From an uncultured Butyricicoccus sp. (GTDB taxonomy: Bacteria > Bacillota > Clostridia > Oscillospirales > Butyricicoccaceae), in NCBI RefSeq assembly GCF_944381005.1, contig NZ_CALWJM010000001.1, forward strand, positions 124,001-188,000: DNA of 64,000 nt. Direction: 5' to 3'. The position numbers and the translations under genes are program-made. The notes beneath the pieces were generated by a model, which searched no databases, had not been told where the DNA came from, and saw only the letters and a list, made by a program, of their open reading frames with translations. Below are positions 1 through 9,529 of the stretch, in pieces (position 1 is the first letter of the stretch; every line of letters begins with the position of its first letter).

Positions 1-25
1 GGTCTGCGGCTTGTATCCATTCCAT
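1..25 (-). CDS. 5' end of an unidentified divergent gene, cut by the window edge
   Basis: Only eight codons lie in the window (MEWIQAAD on the minus strand), so no function can be given. The start is supported by an AGGAGG box at 36-41, ten bases upstream of the ATG, and by a promoter at 60-88 pointing the same way. The gene is divergent from leuACDB. Confidence 0.45.
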
Positions 26-59
26 ATGCGCTGCGCCTCCTCATCTCTTATATTTCTTT

Positions 60-88
60 ATTGTATAAAATCCTGCCCACACTTGCAA
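60..88 (-). promoter_or_regulatory. Promoter of the divergent left-edge gene
   Basis: On the minus strand TTGCAA (83-88) is followed after 17 bases by TACAAT (60-65). It lies about 35 bases before the candidate start at position 25. Confidence 0.45.
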
Positions 89-136
89 GCAAAGAACAGT
101 ATAAATTGCGGTCGGTAAAAAATCTCAAAATCCCTC

Positions 137-165
137 TTGACACCTTTTCAAAAATAGGCTATCAT
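137..165 (+). promoter_or_regulatory. Promoter of the leuACDB operon
   Basis: A consensus -35 TTGACA (137-142) and TATCAT -10 (160-165) are separated by 17 bases. Transcription should begin near 172, directly before the T-box leader. Confidence 0.75.
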
Positions 166-171
166 ATACCC

Positions 172-465
172 ATAGTCTTTCATAAACTAAATTGATAAAA
201 ACGATGAATGGGTAAAGTAACTGTTTTGTCCATCTTAGAGAACTGCTGGTTGGTGAAAAGCAGTATGAACGAACAGTGAAACTCGCCTTGGAGTTGTGAA
301 CTGAACACTTCTTAGTAGGTTCTACCGGTTTTCCACCGTTATCTGGAAGGCATATTGTTAGATATGCGCTGAGGTGGTCGTCTCTTGGACGGCAATGAGA
401 GTGGTAACGCGGAGTTTTTATGCTTCGTCTCTTAAAGTTTTTTAAGGGACGAAGCTTTTTGTTTT
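172..465 (+). promoter_or_regulatory. Leucine T-box leader of leuACDB
   Basis: A tRNA-sensing leader. Visible elements are the kink-turn strand GATGA followed by AGTA, the apical AGAGA and GGTG segments, GAAC, and CTC-GCCTTGGAG, which places the specifier CTC (Leu) at 282-284. The T-box sequence GAGTGGTAACGCGG ends at 412; UGGU would pair with an ACCA tRNA end, as expected for tRNA-Leu. It ends in a terminator (hairpin 422-455, T-run from 456). Known mechanism: uncharged tRNA-Leu stabilises the antiterminator and switches on the operon. Confidence 0.9.
422..465 (+). terminator. Terminator of the leuA T-box leader
   Basis: GCTTCGTC and GACGAAGC arms (422-455) with an additional A/T-rich stem are followed by a T-run. 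It is the regulated terminator of the T-box, not an operon end. Confidence 0.85.
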
Positions 466-507
466 GTCCCGCAAATCCCAAACAGGTTTACAAGGAGGAT
501 TTCGATT

Positions 508-2016
508 ATGGGAAGAACCATCCAGATTTTTGACACAACATTACGCGACGGCGAACAATCTCCCGGTTGCAGCATGAACTTAAACGAAAAAATTGAAGTA
601 GCACGCCAACTGGAAGCCATGAAAGTCGATGTCATCGAAGCAGGTTTTGCCATTGCATCTCCAGGCGATGCCGCTGCCATTGCTGCCATTGCAGACAATG
701 TTCACGACTCTACCATCTGTTCACTGGCACGTTGCGTTGAAAAAGATATTGACGCAGCCTACAACGCCATCAAACGCGCAAATTCTGCTCGAATTCATGT
801 GTTTTTGGCCACTTCGCCGCTGCATATGCAATACAAGCTCAAGATGACCCCCGACCAAGTGTTGGAGTCCATCGCTCACAATGTCGCTTATGCCAAAAAG
901 TATATGAGCAATATTGAATTTTCTGCTGAGGATGCTTGCCGCTCTGACCTTGATTTCCTGTGCAAAGCATTTGAAACCGCTATTCGTGCCGGTGCAACAA
1001 CCCTGAATATTCCTGACACTGTGGGTTATATGGCTCCGAATGAATATGCGGCGCGTGTACGGTATCTGCGCGAGCATACCCCCGGCATTGAAAATGTAAC
1101 ATTGTCCTGCCATTGTCACAACGACCTCGGCATGGCGGTCGCAAACTCTCTGGCTGGTGTCGAAGCGGGCATCAACCAGATTGAATGTACCATCAATGGT
1201 ATCGGCGAACGTGCTGGTAACGCTTCTATGGAAGAATGTGTTATGGCACTGCGTGTACGGCATGACTATTATAATGTAGACTGCAATATTGATACCACGC
1301 AAATCTATCGCGCGAGCCGCCTGATTCAAACGATTACCGGTGTACCGGTTGCGCCTACTAAGCCTATCATTGGTGCCAATGCCTTTGCACATGAATCGGG
1401 TATCCACCAGCATGGCGTGCTTGCAAATAAGGAAACCTATGAAATCATGACCCCCGAATCGGTTGGTATTCCGCAAAACGCTATTGTATTGGGCAAACAC
1501 TCCGGCCGTCACGCCTTTGAAGACCGCCTGACTGCGCTCGGTTATCACCTCGATTCGGCTAAAATCGACAAGGCGTTTGCCAAGTTCAAGCTGCTTGCCG
1601 ACAAGAAGAAGGTCATCAAAGACCGTGACTTGGAAGCACTGGTCGGTGCGGTTCCGGTTACGGGCGGCGAGCGCTACACACTCATCAATTTTGTTATCAA
1701 TTCGGGTAATTCCATCACTTCTACCGCTGTCATTCGCGTCAAGCACGGTGAAGATACCATCGAACGGGTTGCCGCTTCTGATGGCCCGATTAACGCCGCA
1801 TTCCGCGCCATCAATAAGATTGTTGGTCGTGAAGTCGTTCTGGAAGATTACTCACTGAAGGCAATGACCGAAGGTGAGGACGCACAAGGCGAAGCTATCG
1901 TCAAAATTTCAGTTGATGGCAGCGAGATTGTGACCGGTCGCGGTGTAGCCGTTGACGTTATCGAAGCTTCGATTAAGGCTTATATCAACGGTATCAACAA
2001 ATTCTATATGGAATAA
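508..2016 (+). CDS. leuA: 2-isopropylmalate synthase
   Basis: Catalyses the first committed step of leucine synthesis, condensing acetyl-CoA with 2-oxoisovalerate in the cytoplasm. The 502-residue length matches the long bacterial form with a C-terminal leucine-sensing dimer domain. The N-terminal HMGL-like TIM barrel opens with FDTTLRDGEQSPG (residues 8-20) and carries the metal-binding HCHNDLG near residue 202 and GANAFAHESGIHQHG around 289-303. The C-terminal third is the LeuA allosteric domain. The start is fixed by AAGGAGG at 492-498. First gene of leuACDB, controlled by the leucine T-box upstream and possibly also by leucine feedback on the enzyme. Confidence 0.97.
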   Translation: MGRTIQIFDTTLRDGEQSPGCSMNLNEKIEVARQLEAMKVDVIEAGFAIASPGDAAAIAAIADNVHDSTICSLARCVEKDIDAAYNAIKRANSARIHVFLATSPLHMQYKLKMTPDQVLESIAHNVAYAKKYMSNIEFSAEDACRSDLDFLCKAFETAIRAGATTLNIPDTVGYMAPNEYAARVRYLREHTPGIENVTLSCHCHNDLGMAVANSLAGVEAGINQIECTINGIGERAGNASMEECVMALRVRHDYYNVDCNIDTTQIYRASRLIQTITGVPVAPTKPIIGANAFAHESGIHQHGVLANKETYEIMTPESVGIPQNAIVLGKHSGRHAFEDRLTALGYHLDSAKIDKAFAKFKLLADKKKVIKDRDLEALVGAVPVTGGERYTLINFVINSGNSITSTAVIRVKHGEDTIERVAASDGPINAAFRAINKIVGREVVLEDYSLKAMTEGEDAQGEAIVKISVDGSEIVTGRGVAVDVIEASIKAYINGINKFYME

Positions 2017-2040
2017 CCCAGACAGAGGAGCAAAACAACT

Positions 2041-3303
2041 ATGGCAATGACAATGACACAGAAAATCCTCGCCAAACATGCGGGATTGGATTCGGTGACC
2101 GCAGGGCAGCTCATCGAAGCACAAGTTGACCTGACACTTGCAAACGATATCACCGGCCCGGTCGCCATCCGTGAGATGGAAAAAGCCGGTTTTGATAAAG
2201 TATTTGACCGCACCAAAATTGCACTGGTTATGGACCACTTTGCACCCAACAAGGATATCAAATCGGCACAGCAATGCTTGGAATGTCGTGAATTTTCCAA
2301 AAAGTATGATATCGTCAATTTCTATGATGTGGGCGAAATGGGCGTAGAACATGCGCTGCTGCCCGAAAAAGGGCTGACCGCTCCCGGTGAACTCATCATC
2401 GGCGCTGACTCCCACACCTGCACTTATGGCGCGCTTGGCGCATTTTCTACCGGTGTCGGCTCTACCGACTTAGCCGCTGGCATGGCAACCGGCAAGGCAT
2501 GGTTCAAAGTACCTTCGGCTATTCGCTTCGTGCTCAAAGGCAAAAAGGCTCCTTGGATTTCGGGTAAGGATGTCATCTTACATATTATCGGCAAGATTGG
2601 CGTGGATGGTGCGCTGTATCAGTCTATGGAATTTACTGGGGAAGGCGTTGCAGAACTGTCCATGGATGACCGCTTCACCATTTGCAATATGGCAATTGAA
2701 GCCGGTGCGAAAAATGGTGTTTTCCCGGTAGATGACAAGACAATGGCTTATATCAAAGACCGTGTGCACCGTGATATTACCGTTTTTGAAGCGGACGCTG
2801 ATGCAGAATATGAAGCAACCTATGAAATCGACCTGTCTACCCTTCGTCCGACGGTTGCTTGTCCGCATCTGCCCGAAAACACCAAGACGGTTGATGAGTT
2901 GGAGCATATCGACATTCAGCAAGCCGTTATCGGCTCGTGCACCAATGGTCGCATTGAGGATATGCGCATTGCCGCTTCTATCCTGAAAGACCGCCATGTT
3001 GCACCCGGCGTGCGCACCATTGTAATTCCGGCAACACAGGAAGTCTATCTCCAGTGCATTGAAGAAGGTTTGGCAAAAATCTTCATTCAGGCGGGTGCAA
3101 TCGTATCTACGCCGACTTGCGGCCCCTGTCTGGGCGGTCATATGGGCATCCTTGCGCAAAATGAACGCTCGATTTCGACCACTAACCGCAATTTTGTTGG
3201 TCGAATGGGTCATATCACAAGCGAAATCTATCTGGCAAGTCCAGCAGTTGCCGCAGCTTCTGCTGTAATGGGTTATATCTGTGCGCCGGAAGACGTCAAG
3301 TAA
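2041..3303 (+). CDS. leuC: 3-isopropylmalate dehydratase, large subunit
   Basis: With LeuD it isomerises 2-isopropylmalate to 3-isopropylmalate through a 4Fe-4S cluster. The 420-residue length is that of the split aconitase-family form shared by archaea and Clostridia, shorter than the roughly 465-residue proteobacterial LeuC. Cluster ligands are visible as GSCTNGR (Cys300) and CGPCLGG (Cys360 and Cys363). The gene starts 24 bases after leuA with a GAGGAG box upstream, so translation of the operon is closely linked. The family overlaps homoaconitase, but the leuA/leuB context settles the leucine role. Confidence 0.96.
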   Translation: MAMTMTQKILAKHAGLDSVTAGQLIEAQVDLTLANDITGPVAIREMEKAGFDKVFDRTKIALVMDHFAPNKDIKSAQQCLECREFSKKYDIVNFYDVGEMGVEHALLPEKGLTAPGELIIGADSHTCTYGALGAFSTGVGSTDLAAGMATGKAWFKVPSAIRFVLKGKKAPWISGKDVILHIIGKIGVDGALYQSMEFTGEGVAELSMDDRFTICNMAIEAGAKNGVFPVDDKTMAYIKDRVHRDITVFEADADAEYEATYEIDLSTLRPTVACPHLPENTKTVDELEHIDIQQAVIGSCTNGRIEDMRIAASILKDRHVAPGVRTIVIPATQEVYLQCIEEGLAKIFIQAGAIVSTPTCGPCLGGHMGILAQNERSISTTNRNFVGRMGHITSEIYLASPAVAAASAVMGYICAPEDVK

Positions 3304-3321
3304 CAGGGAAGGAAAGCTGTC

Positions 3322-3813
3322 ATGATTGTAAAAGGTTCTGTTTTTAAATATGGTGATAACGTTGACACCGATGTTATCATTCCAGCGCGGTATCTGAACA
3401 TCGCAGACCCCGCCGAATTGGCAACGCACGCCATGGAAGATATCGACACCGATTTTGTGAAAAAGGTCAAGCCCGGTGATATCATTGTGGCAAACCGTAA
3501 CTTTGGCTGTGGTTCTTCGCGTGAGCACGCGCCGCTGGTTCTGCGTGAAAATCAGGTTTCTTGTGTCATTGCCGCTTCGTTTGCACGCATTTTCTATCGC
3601 AATGCCATCAACATCGGTCTGCCGATTTTGGAATGTGAAGCCGCTGCAAACGGTATTCAGGCTGGGGATGAAGTGTCTGTGGACTTTGATACCGGTATTA
3701 TCACCAACGTAACCCGCGGCGAAACCTATCAGGCTGCGGCTTTTCCGTCGTTTATCCAATCCATTATTCAAGCTGGCGGTCTGCTCAAATCCCTGAAAGA
3801 AAGAGGAGAATAA
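3322..3813 (+). CDS. leuD: 3-isopropylmalate dehydratase, small subunit
   Basis: The 163-residue swivel subunit completes the active site of the LeuCD dehydratase. Diagnostic motifs are [16 protein letters not shown] near the N-terminus and [12 protein letters not shown] around residues 57-68, which binds substrate. Its short length matches the archaeal/clostridial class that pairs with a ~420-residue LeuC, as here. It follows leuC after 18 bases and is followed by leuB after 5 bases. Confidence 0.96.
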   Translation: MIVKGSVFKYGDNVDTDVIIPARYLNIADPAELATHAMEDIDTDFVKKVKPGDIIVANRNFGCGSSREHAPLVLRENQVSCVIAASFARIFYRNAINIGLPILECEAAANGIQAGDEVSVDFDTGIITNVTRGETYQAAAFPSFIQSIIQAGGLLKSLKERGE

Positions 3814-3818
3814 TTCCC

Positions 3819-4895
3819 ATGAATTATACCATTGCAGTTATCAAAGGTGACGGCATCGGCCCGGAAATCGTATCCGAAGCCATGCTGGTGCTGGAAAAAA
3901 TTGGTCAAAAGTTCGGTCATACATTTACCTTCCAAGAGGTGCTGGCAGGCGGTTGTTCGATTGATGCAAACGGTATCCCGCTGACCGACGAAACGGTTGA
4001 AATCTGCAAAAAAGCAGACTCGGTTCTGCTTGGTGCGGTCGGTGGCCCGAAGTGGGACAATGTTCCCTCGGAAAAGCGTCCGGAAAAAGCATTGCTTGGT
4101 CTGCGTGCAGCGCTTGGCCTGTTCGCCAACATCCGCCCGGCTATGATGTACAGTGCGCTGTCCGATGCTTGCCCCATCAAAAAAGAAATCATTGGTGATG
4201 GGTTTGATATCGTTGTGTGCCGTGAGTTGACCGGCGACGTGTATTTCGGCAAGCACTATCGCAAGCAAAGTGAATGTGGCTGGGGCGAAATGGGCTGCGA
4301 TGACATGAATTATTCAACCTATGAGGTTGAGCGCATTGCACGTCGCGCATTTGAAATGGCGCGTGTGCGCTCCAAAAAAGTGACCAGCGTAGACAAAGCC
4401 AACGTGCTGGAAACTTCGCGCGTGTGGCGTGAAACTGTCACCCGTGTGGCTGCCGAATATCCGGATGTGCAGCTCAATCACATGTATGTAGACAATGCTG
4501 CCATGCAGCTGGTGCACAATCCAGGGCAGTTTGATGTCATTTTGACTGGCAATCTGTTCGGCGATATTCTGTCTGATGAAGCGTCCATGATTACCGGTTC
4601 CATCGGTATGCTGCCGTCGGCTTCCATCGGGGAAACCGGTCGCGGCATGTACGAACCGATTCACGGTTCCGCACCCGACATTGCAGGGCAGGGCATTGCC
4701 AACCCAATTGCAACTATCTTGTCTTGCGCGATGATGCTTCGGTATTCGTTCGGTTTATCGGCCGAAGCCGATGCCATTGAAGCCGCAGTTGAAAAGGCAC
4801 TCAATGACGGCTATCGCACAGCCGATATCGCTGCGCCCGGACAAAAAGCACTGTCTACCAGCGAAATGGGTCGCATCATCTGTGATAATTTATAA
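3819..4895 (+). CDS. leuB: 3-isopropylmalate dehydrogenase
   Basis: NAD-dependent oxidative decarboxylation of 3-isopropylmalate gives the precursor of leucine. The 358-residue protein shows the GDGIGPEIV opening, the substrate-binding RPEKALLGLRAALGLFAN region and the EPIHGSAPDIAGQGIANP signature near residues 286-303. GAGGAG at the end of leuD is its ribosome-binding site. It is the last gene of the operon; a strong terminator follows at 4916. Confidence 0.97.
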   Translation: MNYTIAVIKGDGIGPEIVSEAMLVLEKIGQKFGHTFTFQEVLAGGCSIDANGIPLTDETVEICKKADSVLLGAVGGPKWDNVPSEKRPEKALLGLRAALGLFANIRPAMMYSALSDACPIKKEIIGDGFDIVVCRELTGDVYFGKHYRKQSECGWGEMGCDDMNYSTYEVERIARRAFEMARVRSKKVTSVDKANVLETSRVWRETVTRVAAEYPDVQLNHMYVDNAAMQLVHNPGQFDVILTGNLFGDILSDEASMITGSIGMLPSASIGETGRGMYEPIHGSAPDIAGQGIANPIATILSCAMMLRYSFGLSAEADAIEAAVEKALNDGYRTADIAAPGQKALSTSEMGRIICDNL

Positions 4896-4915
4896 TCTGT
4901 TCCTTTGTTCTTTCA

Positions 4916-4955
4916 CAGTCGGCATCTTACTGGATGCCGGCTGTTTTTCTTTTTT
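4916..4955 (+). terminator. Terminator of the leuACDB operon
   Basis: Arms CAGTCGGCATC (4916-4926) and GATGCCGGCTG (4933-4943) enclose a six-base loop and are followed by a long T-rich run. Confidence 0.85.
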
Positions 4956-5028
4956 GCACATTTTCTTGCGCTTTGGGGCATAAAAATTGCACGAAAAATC
5001 AAGATAAAGCATGAACCGGAAATAGGTC

Positions 5029-5057
5029 TTGTGATTTCTGGAAAAATGCGCTAGAAT
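5029..5057 (+). promoter_or_regulatory. Promoter of the WecG-thyX-mltG operon
   Basis: TTGTGA (5029-5034), 17 bases, TAGAAT (5052-5057). Predicted transcription start near 5064 would make an ATG at 5067 almost leaderless, which favours the GTG start at 5100 for the next gene. Confidence 0.5.
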
Positions 5058-5099
5058 AAAATAGATATGAAATATGCTATGCAAGATGGAGATTCTGCT

Positions 5100-5837
5100 G
5101 TGAAAACTGCAAATATTTTAGGCGTTTCTTTTGACAACGTGACCTTGACCGAAGCGGTTGATGCCGCTATGGAACAAATTCGAGCTGGCAAAAAGGGATA
5201 TGTTGTGACCCCAAATCCCGAAATCGTTTATCAAACGCTAGAAGACCCGGTTTTTCGTGATATTGTAAACCGCGCTTCGTTCGTACTGCCGGACGGCATC
5301 GGGATTATCTATGCAGCCCGTATTCTGGGTGTTCCGCTTTCCGGAAAAGTACCTGGCATTGACTTTGCAGATGCACTCATGTATCGCATGTCCAAAGAGG
5401 GAATGCGCCTGTTCCTTTTGGGCGCTAAACCCGGTGTGGCAGAGCAAGCTGCCCAAAACCTGAAAAAGAAATATCCCGGTCTGGTCATTGCGGGCACACA
5501 GGATGGATATTTTCAAGACGACCAGCAGGCAATCGACGCAGTAAAAGCTGTTGGTGGTGCAGATGTTATGTTCACCTGCCTAGGCGCACCCAAACAGGAA
5601 CGTTTTATGGCTGGACATATGCAGGAACTCCCGGTTACTCTGTCCTGTGGTCTGGGTGGCTCGCTCGATGTCTTTGCCGGCACCGTTGCACGCGCACCAG
5701 AACTCTTTATCCGGCTTAATTTAGAGTGGTTCTATCGTCTGTGTAAACAACCCAGCCGTTTGGGGCGCATGATGAAATTGCCGCTATTTTTATTGATTGT
5801 CATTAAAACTCGTTTATTTGGAGGAAAACACGCATGA
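5100..5837 (+). CDS. WecG/TagA/CpsF family glycosyltransferase
   Basis: GT26 family. Members transfer a sugar (classically N-acetylmannosamine) onto an undecaprenyl-diphosphate-linked GlcNAc at the membrane during wall teichoic acid or polysaccharide synthesis. Motifs include [49 protein letters not shown] and [17 protein letters not shown]. The C-terminus is basic and hydrophobic, typical of membrane association in this family. An ATG exists at 5067, but GTG 5100 has GGAG 7-10 bases upstream and a realistic leader, giving 245 residues. The stop overlaps the thyX start (ATGA). No other teichoic acid genes are adjacent, so the acceptor is unknown. Confidence 0.85.
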   Translation: MKTANILGVSFDNVTLTEAVDAAMEQIRAGKKGYVVTPNPEIVYQTLEDPVFRDIVNRASFVLPDGIGIIYAARILGVPLSGKVPGIDFADALMYRMSKEGMRLFLLGAKPGVAEQAAQNLKKKYPGLVIAGTQDGYFQDDQQAIDAVKAVGGADVMFTCLGAPKQERFMAGHMQELPVTLSCGLGGSLDVFAGTVARAPELFIRLNLEWFYRLCKQPSRLGRMMKLPLFLLIVIKTRLFGGKHA

Positions 5838-6607
5838 CTGTACGGTTGCTGTCGCATACCCCCGACCCCGAACGCCTGATTGCGGCGGCGGCGAAAAATT
5901 GTTATTCATCTACCGATGTAGACGGAATTTTGGAGGGTCTGACCGAAGAAAAGACCCTGTCTTTTTTGCAAATGCTGACTGAAATTGGGCACGAAAGCCC
6001 CATTGAGCATGTCTCTTTCACCTTCGCAATCGAAGGCGTTTCCCGCTCGCTGCTCGCACAGATTACACGCCACCGCATGGCTTCGTACAGTGTACAGTCT
6101 CAGCGGTATGTCCGCGAACACGGGTTTGAATATGTGGTACCACCTGCTATCGAAAAAATCCCGCAGGCAAAAGCACAGTTTTTGCAGGCGATGGAGGACG
6201 ACCAGCGCACTTATGAAGCGCTGACCGAAGCCCTGATGGAAGGCTATCTGAAAGAAAATTTGCAGGCTGGCATGAGCGAAAAAGCAGCGCGTTCCCAAGC
6301 TGAAAAAAAAGCCATTGAAGATGCACGCTATGTACTGCCCAACGCTTGCACTACACGCATTGTGATGACTGCAAATGCGCGTTCCTTGTATAATTTCTTT
6401 CGTCTGCGCTGCTGTAACCGCGCTCAATGGGAAATTCGTGCACTTGCCGAAGAGATGTACAAGCTGGTCTATGCTGTTGCTCCAACTTTATTCCGAAATG
6501 CAGGCCCCGCTTGTGTATCCGGCCCCTGTACAGAGGGCAAAATGACTTGTGGGCAGGCAAATCAGGTGCGCGCCCATTATCTGGCATTGCAGAACGCATC
6601 GTCATAA
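5834..6607 (+). CDS. thyX: Flavin-dependent thymidylate synthase
   Basis: Makes dTMP from dUMP using methylene-tetrahydrofolate, FAD and NADPH, replacing ThyA. The ThyX signature RHRxxSxxxxSxR is present as [13 protein letters not shown] at about residues 79-91. A second conserved stretch, [18 protein letters not shown], lies near 175-192. The 257-residue length is in the normal range. It overlaps the preceding glycosyltransferase by four bases. The 5-formyl-THF cyclo-ligase downstream in the same operon links to folate use. Confidence 0.95.
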   Translation: MTVRLLSHTPDPERLIAAAAKNCYSSTDVDGILEGLTEEKTLSFLQMLTEIGHESPIEHVSFTFAIEGVSRSLLAQITRHRMASYSVQSQRYVREHGFEYVVPPAIEKIPQAKAQFLQAMEDDQRTYEALTEALMEGYLKENLQAGMSEKAARSQAEKKAIEDARYVLPNACTTRIVMTANARSLYNFFRLRCCNRAQWEIRALAEEMYKLVYAVAPTLFRNAGPACVSGPCTEGKMTCGQANQVRAHYLALQNASS

Positions 6608-6668
6608 CTGCTATTCTGCAAGCTCTTTCCGATTGAAACACAATCCACTCGAGAGAAGAAGGAATTAC

Positions 6669-7583
6669 ATGTTATTGGATTTTCGTGAAATTACGCTGGA
6701 CGATAAAGCGCGGGTAGAAGCATGCGCCCGTGCACACAATTATCATCTGTGTGAACACTGCTTTGTTGACCTTTATATCTGGCGCGGTCATTATGATACT
6801 AAAATTTGTTTTTATGATACCTTTTTACTGGTCAAGATGAAGGATTCCGATTCCGGCCGCGAAATGTATTTGGCGCCTATCGGTGAGGGCAGTCTATGCA
6901 AGCCAATCGAAGCCTTGCGGCAGGATGCCGCTGAACGCGGCATTCCATTCTGCATGGTCTCGGTTGCGGAGGACATGATTGAACGCATGGAAGCGTGCTG
7001 CCCCGGACAGTTCGACTACTCATATAACGAAGGTTCTGCCGATTATGTTTATTTGAGCGAAAAACTGCAAACCCTATCAGGGAAAAAGCTGCAAACCAAG
7101 CGCAATCTGGTCAACCGTTTTCTTGCCGCTTACGAGGGGCGTTGGAGCTATGAAGACATCACGCCGGACAATGTGCGCGAAGCCCTCAAGTTTCATTTTA
7201 AATGGTGTGAACTCAACGGCTGCATGCGCGACAAAGCCTTTTTTGGTGAAACTTGTGCTATCGGTATCGCATTTAACAACTGGTCTGCATTGGATTTGCG
7301 CGGCGGTATCCTGCGATTAGATGGTGAAATTATTGCATTTACCTTTGGTTGTCAGGCAACGGACGATATGTACGTTGTACAAATTGAAAAGGCTGACCAC
7401 AACATTGCCGGAGCCTATCAGATGATTAACCAGCAATTTGTCAAGCGCAATTGCACCAATGTAATGTATGTCAACCGTGAAGAAGATTTGGGTATTGAAG
7501 GATTGCGCAAAGCCAAACATTCTTATTACCCAGTCTTTTTATCCAAAAAATATGTGGCTGTTCCGAAAGGGGAAGGGCAATGA
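6669..7583 (+). CDS. DUF2156 / LPG-synthase C-terminal domain protein
   Basis: About 304 residues covering the soluble domain that, in MprF, transfers an amino acid from aminoacyl-tRNA to phosphatidylglycerol; it belongs to the wider GNAT/Fem-like fold. Here it stands alone without the MprF flippase membrane domain, and no transmembrane segment is evident. Typical family features are the aromatic N-terminal stretch with LCEHCFVDLYIW and the RNLVNRF and GAYQMINQQF regions. The start at 6669 is preceded by AGAAGGA; an upstream in-frame ATG at 6549 lies inside thyX and is unlikely. Stop and next start overlap (ATGA). Substrate and acceptor cannot be read from sequence. Confidence 0.8.
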   Translation: MLLDFREITLDDKARVEACARAHNYHLCEHCFVDLYIWRGHYDTKICFYDTFLLVKMKDSDSGREMYLAPIGEGSLCKPIEALRQDAAERGIPFCMVSVAEDMIERMEACCPGQFDYSYNEGSADYVYLSEKLQTLSGKKLQTKRNLVNRFLAAYEGRWSYEDITPDNVREALKFHFKWCELNGCMRDKAFFGETCAIGIAFNNWSALDLRGGILRLDGEIIAFTFGCQATDDMYVVQIEKADHNIAGAYQMINQQFVKRNCTNVMYVNREEDLGIEGLRKAKHSYYPVFLSKKYVAVPKGEGQ

Positions 7584-8413
7584 TTCGCTTTGCCACGCCT
7601 TCTGATTTGCCAGAAATTCGTGCGCTGTGGGATGTCTGCTTTCCCGATGATTCCGGATTTAATCCCTACTATTTTTCTCATTTATTTTGTCCAGATAACA
7701 CCTTGCTGTATATGGAGAATGGTCGGTTGGCGGCTATGACACAAATGTTACCTTATCATTTGCGTCAGGGAGAAAAAACGGTTCCGGTGACTTATATTTA
7801 TGGTGCCTGCACCCATCCTGATTTTCGCCGCCGGCACTTGATGTCTCAATTATTGACGGCTTCATTTGAGATTGACCGTCAACAGGGGATAGCCGCTTCT
7901 ATACTCATCCCACAGGAAGAATGGCTGTTCGATTTTTATGCCCCGTTTGGCTATGTTCCCGCGTTTTTTGCACAGACCCAATCGCTTGATGTCCAGCCGC
8001 AAACACACGCTGGTTTACGCGCGTTATGCACAGATGATTTGGTTGCCTGTGATGTGCTCTATACAGCACAGACTGCAAACTACGATATCACTGTGACGCG
8101 CACACCAATGCAATGGCAACAACAGCTCGACCTATTCGATGCGCTCGGATTGGGTGCATTCGCGTGGGCGCCTGATGGCATTTTTCAAGGGTATGCTTTT
8201 GTATGGCGGGAATCAACTGGACTGTGGGCACAGGAATTGCTGTGCCGCGACCCCAGACAGGAACAGATTTTTTGCCGTGCGCTGGCAGCACATGCAGGTT
8301 GCAGTTCCTTGCGCCTGACCGCTCCCGGTGAAAACGAAAAGCCGCTTGGCTGCATCAAATATTATGAACCGCAACCGTCTTTGCACGGTTATATGAATCT
8401 GATGTTAAATTGA
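7580..8413 (+). CDS. GNAT family N-acetyltransferase (Eis-like)
   Basis: 277 residues. The N-terminal half holds a GNAT fold with the acetyl-CoA pyrophosphate-binding motif in CTHPDFRRRHLMSQLL near residues 76-91; a second, more diverged domain follows, as in two-domain Eis-like acetyltransferases. Substrate is not predictable; relatives act on amines, including aminoglycosides for Eis itself. It overlaps the DUF2156 gene by four bases, so the two are co-translated and may work on related envelope or amine substrates (inference). Confidence 0.75.
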   Translation: MIRFATPSDLPEIRALWDVCFPDDSGFNPYYFSHLFCPDNTLLYMENGRLAAMTQMLPYHLRQGEKTVPVTYIYGACTHPDFRRRHLMSQLLTASFEIDRQQGIAASILIPQEEWLFDFYAPFGYVPAFFAQTQSLDVQPQTHAGLRALCTDDLVACDVLYTAQTANYDITVTRTPMQWQQQLDLFDALGLGAFAWAPDGIFQGYAFVWRESTGLWAQELLCRDPRQEQIFCRALAAHAGCSSLRLTAPGENEKPLGCIKYYEPQPSLHGYMNLMLN

Positions 8414-8433
8414 CTGCAAAGGAGAAAACTGTA

Positions 8434-8982
8434 ATGGTATATGTATTTTTAGCAGACGGATTTGAAGAAGTAGAAGCGCTGACCCCTATTGATGTTCTGC
8501 GCCGTGCTGGCGTAGAAGTATGTACGGTTGGTATTACAGGCAAAACAGTAACCAGTTCCCATGGTGTTCCCATGGTGGCTGACCTTATGCCTGAGCAAAC
8601 CAATCTGGACGCTGCCGAACTCATTTTCTTACCGGGTGGTATGCCGGGAACCAAGAATCTGTTTGCTTCGGACTTTGTACGCAATGCCGTCCAAGCGTTC
8701 GTTGACAGCAGTCGCTATGTATCTGCCATTTGTGCCGCACCTTCGATTGTTCTGGGTGGTATGGGGATACTGAAAGGGAAGCGTGCCACCTGCTATCCGG
8801 GAATGGAAGATGGCATGACCGGTGCAATTGCCCAAGACCTGCCCTGTGTATGGGATGGCAAAATTATTACTGGACGTGGCGCTGGCGCGGCGTTCGAGTT
8901 TGCATTGACGCTTTGTGAAGCGCTGTGTGGCCGTGAGACCGCTGACAAAATCGCCGCTTCGATGTGTTATGTGCGCGGATAA
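8434..8982 (+). CDS. DJ-1/PfpI (ThiJ/YajL) family protein
   Basis: 182 residues spanning one class I glutamine-amidotransferase-like domain. The conserved acidic residue is in DGFEEVEA, and the nucleophilic elbow Cys is in AICAAPSIVL near residue 100, followed by GKRATCYPGMED. These match bacterial YajL/DJ-1 proteins, which are reported to protect against oxidative or carbonyl stress; the precise activity is debated. AAAGGAG (8418-8424) supports this ATG over an in-frame ATG at 8410. Confidence 0.88.
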   Translation: MVYVFLADGFEEVEALTPIDVLRRAGVEVCTVGITGKTVTSSHGVPMVADLMPEQTNLDAAELIFLPGGMPGTKNLFASDFVRNAVQAFVDSSRYVSAICAAPSIVLGGMGILKGKRATCYPGMEDGMTGAIAQDLPCVWDGKIITGRGAGAAFEFALTLCEALCGRETADKIAASMCYVRG

Positions 8983-9529
8983 AACTGCTCTACGCAAAAC
9001 GATGTTGTCTTTGCGTGCAACGCAATCTAATGCAGAACGCACAGACTGTGCTGCACAAATGGTGCGACAAATACTCACGCTGCCGGTCTATCAACAAGCT
9101 AAGACTGTATTTTGTTATTGTGCTACTGCACAGGAATTTTCAATGGATGCACTGTTATCGGATGCGTTGAAGCAGGGAAAACAGGTCTGTGTGCCACGCT
9201 GCGAATGTGCTGGTATCATGTCTGCGCGACAAATTCATTCCTTAGATGAACTTCAGCAGGGAAAATTTGGTATTCGTGAGCCAGAGGACAGTAGCCCTAT
9301 CATACGCCCCGAACAGATTGATTTGTGCATCGTACCTTGTTTATGTGCCGACCAAGACGGCTATCGACTGGGGTATGGGGGAGGATATTATGACCGTTTT
9401 CTGGTGAAAACCACGGCCTATACCGTTCTGGTTTGTGCCGCTGCTCGGCTGTTATCCAATCCGCTTCCGCGTGAGGCAACCGATATTCCTTGTGACTGTA
9501 TTGTAACGGAAAGGCAGGTACATAGGTGA
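8969..9529 (+). CDS. 5-formyltetrahydrofolate cyclo-ligase
   Basis: Converts 5-formyl-THF with ATP to 5,10-methenyl-THF, recovering folate for one-carbon reactions such as the ThyX step encoded upstream. The N-terminal LRKTMLSLRATQSNAER and the C-terminal GYRLGYGGGYYDRFL motif (ATP/substrate loop) are diagnostic. At 186 residues it matches the family. The ATG at 8969 lies inside the end of the DJ-1 gene (14-base overlap) and best matches the family N-terminus. No strong Shine-Dalgarno sequence is visible, suggesting translational coupling. Confidence 0.92.
   Translation: MCADKTALRKTMLSLRATQSNAERTDCAAQMVRQILTLPVYQQAKTVFCYCATAQEFSMDALLSDALKQGKQVCVPRCECAGIMSARQIHSLDELQQGKFGIREPEDSSPIIRPEQIDLCIVPCLCADQDGYRLGYGGGYYDRFLVKTTAYTVLVCAAARLLSNPLPREATDIPCDCIVTERQVHR

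Noticed and set aside
721..1746. Long minus-strand frame opposite leuA
   Set aside because: Mirror of leuA codon usage with no recognisable protein features.
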